From Gemmataceae bacterium (GTDB taxonomy: Bacteria > Planctomycetota > Planctomycetia > Gemmatales > Gemmataceae): a stretch of DNA of 47,985 nucleotides. Every line of letters starts with the position of its first letter. The first letter of the stretch is position 1. A program made the translations under genes and the position numbers. Positions 42,503-47,985 of the stretch are shown piece by piece. The stretch covers positions 1 to 47,985 of the forward strand of contig SIAJ01000037.1 in the NCBI GenBank assembly GCA_009691845.1, written 5' to 3'. A model generated the notes under the pieces. It made no database searches and had not been told where the DNA came from. It saw only the letters and a program-made list of their open reading frames with translations.

Positions 42503-42592
42503 GTCGGCACACTTCGTGTGCCGACCTCCCGCACACGGAGTGTGCGGACTACGATTGGTCCAAACCATGTGCCTGCACACGGAGTGTGCGGG
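42503..42592. repeat. Three tandem hairpins between argB and argD
   Basis: Hairpin 1 is GTCGGCACAC-TTC-GTGTGCCGAC (42503-42525). Hairpin 2 is CCGCACAC-GGA-GTGTGCGG (42529-42547). Hairpin 3, CCTGCACAC-GGA-GTGTGCGGG (42572-42592), has one wobble pair. All share the core GCACAC...GTGTGC. They sit in the arginine operon and could affect mRNA stability or read-through. Confidence 0.8.
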
Positions 42593-42601
42593 CTGCTCGT
42601 G

Positions 42602-43477
42602 TCAAAGAACGATCTCCGTCCCCACGCCCGAATCGGTGAAGATCTCTAGCAACAGGGAATACTTCCGTCTTCCGTCGATCACATGGACTTTGCCGACGCC
42701 ATTCGCCAACGCGTCGAAGCAGGCTTCGACTTTCGGAATCATCCCGCCGTCGATCACGCCATCCGCCACGAGTTTTCGGCATTCCGCGGAATCCAGATGA
42801 CCGATGAGCGAACTGGGATCCTTCGGGTTCCGCAAGATTCCGGGAGTGTCGGTCAGCATCACCAACTTGGCGGCCCTCATCGCGGCGGCCACGCTGCAGG
42901 CTGCGGTGTCCGCATTCACGTTGAGCCAATCGCCATCGGCATCGAATGCGAGCGAGGGAATCACGGGCACCACGCCGGCGTTTGCAAACCCGGCGATCAT
43001 TGCCGAATCCACTCGTGTCACTTGCCCAACGCGGCCAAGATCAATCGGCTCACCACCCCGGTTCGGCAAGGATAGTCGTTCCCCGTGTAGGGCTTGCAGC
43101 GTTCCGGAATGAAGACCCACGGCCCGCCCGCCAAGTTCGCGCATCTGCTGAACGATCCCGGCATTGATTTCGTTCGTCAGAACATCGACCACAATTCGCA
43201 GTGTCGCGTCGTCCGTGAATCGCCGGCCTTGAATCTTCTTTGGGACCAAGCCAGAGCTGGCCATCGCCCGGTCGATCGGCTTTCCACCCCCATGCACCAC
43301 GATGGGCCTCAAGCCCACGGTCTCCAGAAGCACAATTGATTGGAGCGTCGCCCGGAGCGCATCCGCCTCTTCCATCGCACTGCCGCCAAGCTTGATGACG
43401 GTCAGGCGGTCGCGAAAAGTTCGAATATAGCCGAGCGCCTCAACGAGGGCTTCGGCCTTACGAATGGCATCATCCAT
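42602..43477 (-). CDS. argB: Acetylglutamate kinase
   Basis: The 291-residue amino-acid kinase phosphorylates N-acetylglutamate, the second step of arginine synthesis. Motifs include IKLGGSAMEE, PIVVHGGGKPID, GRRFTD, VNADTAA and MLTDTPGIL. It is the first gene of argB-argD-argF-rph on the minus strand. No ArgR box was recognised by eye upstream. Confidence 0.95.
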   Translation of the reverse strand: MDDAIRKAEALVEALGYIRTFRDRLTVIKLGGSAMEEADALRATLQSIVLLETVGLRPIVVHGGGKPIDRAMASSGLVPKKIQGRRFTDDATLRIVVDVLTNEINAGIVQQMRELGGRAVGLHSGTLQALHGERLSLPNRGGEPIDLGRVGQVTRVDSAMIAGFANAGVVPVIPSLAFDADGDWLNVNADTAACSVAAAMRAAKLVMLTDTPGILRNPKDPSSLIGHLDSAECRKLVADGVIDGGMIPKVEACFDALANGVGKVHVIDGRRKYSLLLEIFTDSGVGTEIVL

Positions 43478-43550
43478 CGGCGGATTTCAATAAGGGGGCC
43501 GACGAGAAAGAAGCAATCTATCCGGGAGCGTTGGGGCGTCAATGGTTGGA

Positions 43551-44279
43551 TCAGCGAACTTCCAGCGAATACTCCGGGTAGCCACTGGCGTCCTTCTCGA
43601 CGATAAGCTGGAAAGATTTTCCGAACACCTTGGAAGTCATCCAGCCATGCTTCTTTGGCGATCGCTTGTACGTCTTCGGGCCATGTTGAAAGATCTCGAA
43701 CCGCAACGTGTCGCTGCGTGCGTCAACCAACCAGTACTCTGCGATACCTGCGGCCCAGTAGGCCTCCAGGAGAGTGACATGATCCTTCTTCACCGAACTA
43801 TCACTCACAACCTCCAACACCATGTCCGGCGAGCCTTGCACTTCGATGACTCCGCCATCAGCCCCCGTGATGGGCCGAATCCGATCCGAGGCCATTGTCT
43901 CCCGCGACAGATAAAGTCCGTCTGGAGTGCCGGAAAGATCAGCCCCGTGGTTCGTGAGCAGGAAGCCACCGGTAAAGATTCGCCCCAGCTTGTCCTGCTT
44001 CACGAGGGAGTAAAGAACTGCAAAAATCGTTCCTTTCACATCCAGGTGTGAGAATGCTTGTTCTTTGCTCATGTCGGCCCACACGCCTCCGCTCAGCCAC
44101 CATACGTTACCGGTCTTTGGAAAATCCTCGGAAGCAACCCAGCGACGAAACGAATCGATATTCACGACCCAGCCCGGAATGTGAATGTGCACATCATTCA
44201 CGAATACCTGCGAACCACTGGTCACGTGCCCGTTGGCGAGCGCAGTTGATTTGTTCGCCGGCTGCTTGGCCGTCTTCAT
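43551..44279 (-). CDS. Uma2-family (PD-(D/E)XK) putative endonuclease
   Basis: The 242-residue protein has the Uma2/DUF820 pattern: GTPDGLYLS, then SPDMVLEVVSDSSVKKD and EAYWAAGIAEYWLVDARS. The Asp, Glu and Lys residues match a PD-(D/E)XK nuclease site. Genes of this family are very common in Cyanobacteria and Planctomycetes, and their roles are mostly unknown. Its start overlaps the ceramidase-family stop codon by four bases (ATGA), so it is translationally coupled. Confidence 0.87.
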   Translation of the reverse strand: MKTAKQPANKSTALANGHVTSGSQVFVNDVHIHIPGWVVNIDSFRRWVASEDFPKTGNVWWLSGGVWADMSKEQAFSHLDVKGTIFAVLYSLVKQDKLGRIFTGGFLLTNHGADLSGTPDGLYLSRETMASDRIRPITGADGGVIEVQGSPDMVLEVVSDSSVKKDHVTLLEAYWAAGIAEYWLVDARSDTLRFEIFQHGPKTYKRSPKKHGWMTSKVFGKSFQLIVEKDASGYPEYSLEVR

Positions 44280-45799
44280 TTCGCAACTCCCGCGAAGAGC
44301 TCTTTCACCGCACTCATGATCTTAGGCGAAGCCTCGACTTCCAGATAGCTCGACCTGGCTCGCCAGGTTTCGTAGCCACCGAGGGCATGCTGAGCCGGTG
44401 TTGGCAGGTAGCCGTTGTAACCGTTCGCCAGCTCGATGGTGAACGTGTTCGTGAGCGGGCTGGTTTTCTTGATCGCCAGGCCGATCTCCGTGAACACCTC
44501 GCAGGGAATGGCCACGATGCTGACATCGCCAATTCGCAGCACCTGAATCGTTACCGGCACTTTGTCGGGATACTTCGCCATCAACACGGTTTCGCGAGCG
44601 TAAATCGCCGGCATCCCCACCAGCACCTTCTTGTCCTTGTTCTCGTCGAGAATCTTGTTCGCACGCTCCAGGTCAACTTCCGTCGGCTTGCGAACGCCCA
44701 ACTCGAGTTCCTTCGTGCCCGCTACCAAAGCCAGGCTGCTCTTGTGTTCGATCTTGGCATAGGCCACGGCCACTTTCTTCGCCACGCCGTCGGCCACCAC
44801 CTTGATCCGTTCGCCCGGTCCGAACTTCATTGCGGGCGATCCAAAATTCACGTTGTTGACGTCGGCACTGGTGCCATTCGACATGATGCCGACAAAGTCT
44901 TTCGACTCCGGGGCGATCAGTTGCTTCACACGCTCGGCGAAGGCCCCGAAGTAGTCCGCCGAAAGTGCCGGGTTGCCGCCAACGTAATGCAAGGAGTAAT
45001 TCGCCAATAAAGCGAGCGGTTTTCCTCCGGCCGACTGAACGGACAGAAAAGAAATATCCGGATCTACCGGGCCGGCGGACTCTATCAGGCCTTTGGCCTG
45101 AATGCCCGGATTCATCTGCACCCTGTCCGTTGTTCCTCCAAAGGGATTCGCGGGAATGAGGCCAGGTTCGCGCTTCCAACGGCGATTGAAGACGTTGCCC
45201 TCGTCGCGAGTCTTGCCGAAGCCGATCTTCGCCGGTGCCAGCCGCGACTCGGCCGTCTGAATGCCCTCGGCAATCTTCTTGGCCAGATACTTCACGTAGT
45301 CCGCGTTCGGCTCGCTTTGGAACACGCCGGTCACGGTCGGGGCACTGTGCGTGTGCGTGGCGGAAATCAGCATATTCGTCCTTGGGATCTTGGTGAGCTT
45401 GGCCGCCTGCGACTTGGCATCCAGGATCAACTCGCGGGGAATCATGCAGCTATCGACGACCACAATAGCCAGCCGCGTTGTGCCATCGTCGAGCACAAGA
45501 CACCGGGCATGAATCGGATCGTGGGCCGACTTTGCCTCGCCATCGGCCATGTTGCCGTTGACCGAGATCGGAAACTTCGTGGGCGTCACGTCCATCGCGA
45601 AGGCCCCGGCCCGCAGGCCCTCGGCCCAGGTGGGCGTTGGCGTCGACAGCAGCAACAGGAGCAGACCGGCCAGTCCGAGCCGCCGGAACGCCTGGTTGGG
45701 CTTCGAGGCTGTTTCAAAACTAACCCGACGCGTAAGCGAGGGCGTCCCTCGCTTACGCGTCGGGTTAGTATCTCTTTTTGGTGTTTCAAAGTGTCTCAT
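44276..45799 (-). CDS. Secreted neutral ceramidase-fold protein carrying an in-frame palindrome insert
   Basis: The 507-residue protein matches the neutral/alkaline ceramidase N-terminal domain: a zinc-site SATHTHSAP segment and the NYSLHYVGGNPALSADYFG segment. It has a signal peptide after a strange basic stretch. GGAGGG lies seven bases before ATG 45799, fixing the start. Residues from NPTRKRG to SLTRRV are encoded by the palindrome at 45719-45769, with the same FET peptide before and after. Removing it leaves MRHFETASKPNQAF followed by a normal signal peptide, so the insert is probably recent. Substrates in planctomycetes are not established and may be sphingolipid-like or other amides. 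Confidence 0.85.
   Translation of the reverse strand: MRHFETPKRDTNPTRKRGTPSLTRRVSFETASKPNQAFRRLGLAGLLLLLLSTPTPTWAEGLRAGAFAMDVTPTKFPISVNGNMADGEAKSAHDPIHARCLVLDDGTTRLAIVVVDSCMIPRELILDAKSQAAKLTKIPRTNMLISATHTHSAPTVTGVFQSEPNADYVKYLAKKIAEGIQTAESRLAPAKIGFGKTRDEGNVFNRRWKREPGLIPANPFGGTTDRVQMNPGIQAKGLIESAGPVDPDISFLSVQSAGGKPLALLANYSLHYVGGNPALSADYFGAFAERVKQLIAPESKDFVGIMSNGTSADVNNVNFGSPAMKFGPGERIKVVADGVAKKVAVAYAKIEHKSSLALVAGTKELELGVRKPTEVDLERANKILDENKDKKVLVGMPAIYARETVLMAKYPDKVPVTIQVLRIGDVSIVAIPCEVFTEIGLAIKKTSPLTNTFTIELANGYNGYLPTPAQHALGGYETWRARSSYLEVEASPKIMSAVKELFAGVAK
45719..45769. repeat. Perfect 24-bp palindrome inserted in a coding region
   Basis: The arms are 45719-45742 and 45746-45769, each the exact reverse complement of the other, around a three-base loop. 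TGTTTCAAA occurs directly repeated at 45710-45718 and 45782-45790, flanking the element, as in a target-site duplication. Element plus one copy of the repeat is 72 bases, or 24 codons. Confidence 0.85.
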
Positions 45800-45913
45800 T
45801 TTGTTCCCTCCTGGGCCGAACGGCCCGAACACGCCGTTGATCAATTGACCTGTATTGTGAAGGGCACCAAAAGGTAAATGGATTTGGCAAATTTTCTCGG
45901 AATTATTTTGGAA

Positions 45914-46063
45914 CAGAGCCGCGACCGTATGGGAGGGGTCGGTGGGTTGCCATGAGCTTCACCCCCTTACGGTGAGACCGCAGAGCCGCGACCGTAAGGG
46001 AGGGGTCGGTGGGTTGCCATGAGCAAGTTGCGCCTCTCCCACTCCCTTACGGTCGTGGCTCTG
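45914..46063. repeat. Direct repeat pair and partner arm between ceramidase-family gene and pheT
   Basis: Two 44-bp copies (45914-45957 and 45981-46024) differ at one base and repeat every 67 bases. The second can also pair with 46042-46063 (21 of 22 positions), making a large hairpin. They start CAGAGCCGCG, like the long palindrome at 22627. Nothing codes here. Confidence 0.8.
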
Positions 46064-46083
46064 ATCCCGTCGGAAAATGTAAA

Positions 46084-47985
46084 TTACTTCTTCCCCCGAA
46101 TCACCGCCTTCAGCACGTGCTTCAGTCGATCCTCGACTTTCTTGTGGGCCTTGTCAATCTCCGTGTCTTTGAGCGTGCGGTCGGCCTGATACATCAGAGC
46201 GTAGGCCAGGCTCTTCTTCCCGGCCGGGATCGACTCGCCTCGGTAAACGTCGAATAGGCGAACGCTTGCCAGCAACTCCGCACCGGCCGCTCGAATCTCT
46301 TTTTCGATGGCCTCGTTGGTCAGGCTTTCTTCAACCACGATGGCTACGTCGCGGAGGGCCGCCTGATGTTGCGGCACCGGCGAGTAGGCAAATCGCTCGG
46401 GAATTGCTGCAATCAATGCATCGAGATCGAGGTCGGCCACCTGCACCGTTCGATCCGCAAGCCCAAGAGCGATGGCCGACTTCGGATGCAGTTCGCCAAA
46501 GACGCCGATCGGCTTCCCTTGAACGAGCACTTCCGCGGAACGTGCCGGATGTACGAACGTGACGTTCTTCGTTGTTCGATACGCAACGTCCGCAACGTGC
46601 ATCGATTCCAGAAGGCGTTCGACGATGCCTTTCAGATCGTAAAAGTCGAGCCGAGCTGGGCTCGACGCCTGCGATTCGTCCCAGGAATTCAAACGACGCA
46701 GGCCGGAGATCGCCATCGCCAGTCGGCGTGGTTCCTCGGGCAATCGCTCGCCCGCTTTCGGATGAAACACGGCCCCTAGTTCGAACAGCTTCACCGTCTC
46801 CGCGTGTTTCAAGTTCTCGGCCGTGGCTTCGAGCAGGTTCGTCAACAGGCTCTTTCGCATCGCCGAGCGTTCGGGGCTGATCGGGTTCACCAACTCGATC
46901 CATGGCTCGGCGATTCCCAGTTTCGCTTCCTGTTCCTTGGCCGTCAGCGAGTAGGAAACACATTCCTGTATGCCTGCCCCGGCCAGCACATCGCGGATGC
47001 GATCTTCCAGCACCAGCACGCGATTGTTCCGTTGTGGCGGCAATTCTCCCGAGAGCAGCGTGCTTGGCAAGCGGTCGTAGCCGTGAATTCGGGCCAATTC
47101 CTCTATGAGGTCGGCCGCACCGGCTTGAATGTCGAGCCGGGTGAACGGCACGGTCACTTTCCAGCCGTCGTCCGTTTTTAGCACGGCGAACTGCAACGCC
47201 GTCAGCACGCGTTCCACCTCGGCATCAGGGAAGTCGATTCCGAGCAGCCGACGAATCTCGGTCCGTTTGAGATGCACAACCTGTGTCGGCAACGGGGCGG
47301 GATAGTTGTCCACAACGCCCTTCAGCACCTGTCCGGTGGCACATTCGCTCATCAGCTTGGCGGCATGGCCGGCCGCGAGCAGAACCAACTCGGGATGAAT
47401 GCCCTTGCTGAACCGCGTGCTTGCTTCGCTGAATAATCCAAAACGATGGGCCGTGCGGCGAATGCTCACGAAGTCGAAACTGGCCGATTCCAGCAGCACA
47501 TTTTTCGTGGTGGCCGTCACTTCCGTTTCCAGTCCGCCCATGACGCCGGCCAAGGCGATTGGCCCGCTCGTATCCGCGATAACCAGCGTTTCGGCCGTCA
47601 ATTTGCGATCTTGCCCATCGAGCGTTTTGAGAACCTCGCCCTCTTTCGCGGGCCGCACGATGATCGTGGGCGTTTTGCCGCCGGCCCGGCGTACCAGCAC
47701 ATCAAAATCAAATGCGTGCAGCGGCTGGCCCCATTCGAGCATCGCGTAGTTGGTGACATCGACGATCGTGTTGATCGGCCGCATCCCGGCATTTGTTAGC
47801 CGTCGCTGTATCCAACCGGCCGCGGAGCCTATCGTCACCTCGCGAATCAAGGTGGCTGAATAGCGAGCGCACAACTTTGGGTCGGCGATCTCGACGGCCA
47901 GCTTACCATCAATCGATTCGGCGATGGTTTTGGGTTCCTGCTTGCCCACGCAGGCGGTTTTGCCGAAGATCGCGGCCACTTCGCG
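46084..47985 (-). CDS. pheT: Phenylalanine--tRNA ligase beta subunit (5' end missing)
   Basis: The frame stays open to the window edge, so the start lies beyond it, and a GTG at 47979 is an internal Val codon. The 633 visible residues carry the B3/4 editing domain, LHAFDFD, the B5 domain with its ALQ segment and YDRLPSTLLS, the class II-like core and the C-terminal tRNA-anticodon FDX-ACB domain (SVRLFDVYRGESIPAGKKSLAYALMYQ). It works as an (alpha-beta)2 enzyme with PheS, whose gene should lie upstream outside the window. The missing N-terminus would hold the tRNA-binding EMAP-like domain. Confidence 0.95.
   Translation of the reverse strand, partial: REVAAIFGKTACVGKQEPKTIAESIDGKLAVEIADPKLCARYSATLIREVTIGSAAGWIQRRLTNAGMRPINTIVDVTNYAMLEWGQPLHAFDFDVLVRRAGGKTPTIIVRPAKEGEVLKTLDGQDRKLTAETLVIADTSGPIALAGVMGGLETEVTATTKNVLLESASFDFVSIRRTAHRFGLFSEASTRFSKGIHPELVLLAAGHAAKLMSECATGQVLKGVVDNYPAPLPTQVVHLKRTEIRRLLGIDFPDAEVERVLTALQFAVLKTDDGWKVTVPFTRLDIQAGAADLIEELARIHGYDRLPSTLLSGELPPQRNNRVLVLEDRIRDVLAGAGIQECVSYSLTAKEQEAKLGIAEPWIELVNPISPERSAMRKSLLTNLLEATAENLKHAETVKLFELGAVFHPKAGERLPEEPRRLAMAISGLRRLNSWDESQASSPARLDFYDLKGIVERLLESMHVADVAYRTTKNVTFVHPARSAEVLVQGKPIGVFGELHPKSAIALGLADRTVQVADLDLDALIAAIPERFAYSPVPQHQAALRDVAIVVEESLTNEAIEKEIRAAGAELLASVRLFDVYRGESIPAGKKSLAYALMYQADRTLKDTEIDKAHKKVEDRLKHVLKAVIRGKK

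Noticed and set aside
42479..42580. Longer N-terminus for argD
   Set aside because: The extra 34 codons are translated palindromic repeats and lack a ribosome site; GTG 42478 fits the family start.
45914..46063. Possible CRISPR array
   Set aside because: Only two long near-identical copies with one spacer, plus an inverted arm; no cas genes; a palindromic element fits better.

Overview
The window looks like a piece of a planctomycete chromosome, most likely from Gemmata or a relative. This is an inference from several things: two secreted PQQ-type beta-propeller proteins, a planctomycete-style FHA/GAF histidine kinase and a Ser/Thr kinase with an extra N-terminal domain, a ceramidase-fold secreted protein, cysteine-rich and charged small proteins of no known family, and many short palindromic repeats. 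One palindrome translates as NPTRKRG...SLTRRV, a peptide often seen in Gemmata-type annotations. The DNA is moderately G+C rich by eye. I saw no tRNA, rRNA, CRISPR array, phage or classical transposase.

Layout. Positions 1-4150 hold the 3' end of an unknown gene, a FliA/WhiG-type sigma factor, a c-type cytochrome-like protein, a lipoprotein and a Cys-rich secreted protein. Positions 4466-10142 carry a NagA-like deacetylase, a PQQ propeller protein, a DUF1990 protein, the penicillin-binding protein DacB and an EamA transporter. Positions 10433-15990 hold signalling and envelope genes: the FHA-GAF histidine kinase, a second PQQ protein, a membrane-anchored trypsin-like protease and a Ser/Thr kinase. 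Positions 16105-22602 are the highlight. A SAM-I riboswitch precedes a threonine-synthase-family PLP enzyme, a CysO/MoaD-like sulfur carrier ending in Gly-Gly, a small acidic protein, a secreted beta-helix protein, a MoeB-type activating enzyme and a cysteine-desulfurase-family enzyme. I read this as a candidate sulfur-carrier-dependent homocysteine or cysteine pathway under SAM control.

From 22735 to 31960 come purH and tilS, a DUF2752 membrane protein, a Tat-type lipoprotein, a secretin-N-like periplasmic protein, recD2 coupled to a small partner, and a large membrane protein. From 32080 to 38664 come a VapBC-type toxin-antitoxin pair, ileS, a membrane protein, rpsR and a zinc-ribbon/Lys-rich membrane-anchored protein. 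From 38875 to the end, all genes are on the minus strand: a PilZ protein, the arginine run argB-argD-argF with rph, a ceramidase-fold protein coupled to a Uma2 nuclease, and pheT, cut by the window edge.

The second notable theme is palindromic repeats. At least six different hairpin-forming elements sit between genes. One (45719-45769) has inserted in frame inside the ceramidase-family gene and is flanked by a 9-bp direct repeat, like the footprint of a mobile element. A Cys-rich protein gene also carries an in-frame TAG followed by coding-like sequence.
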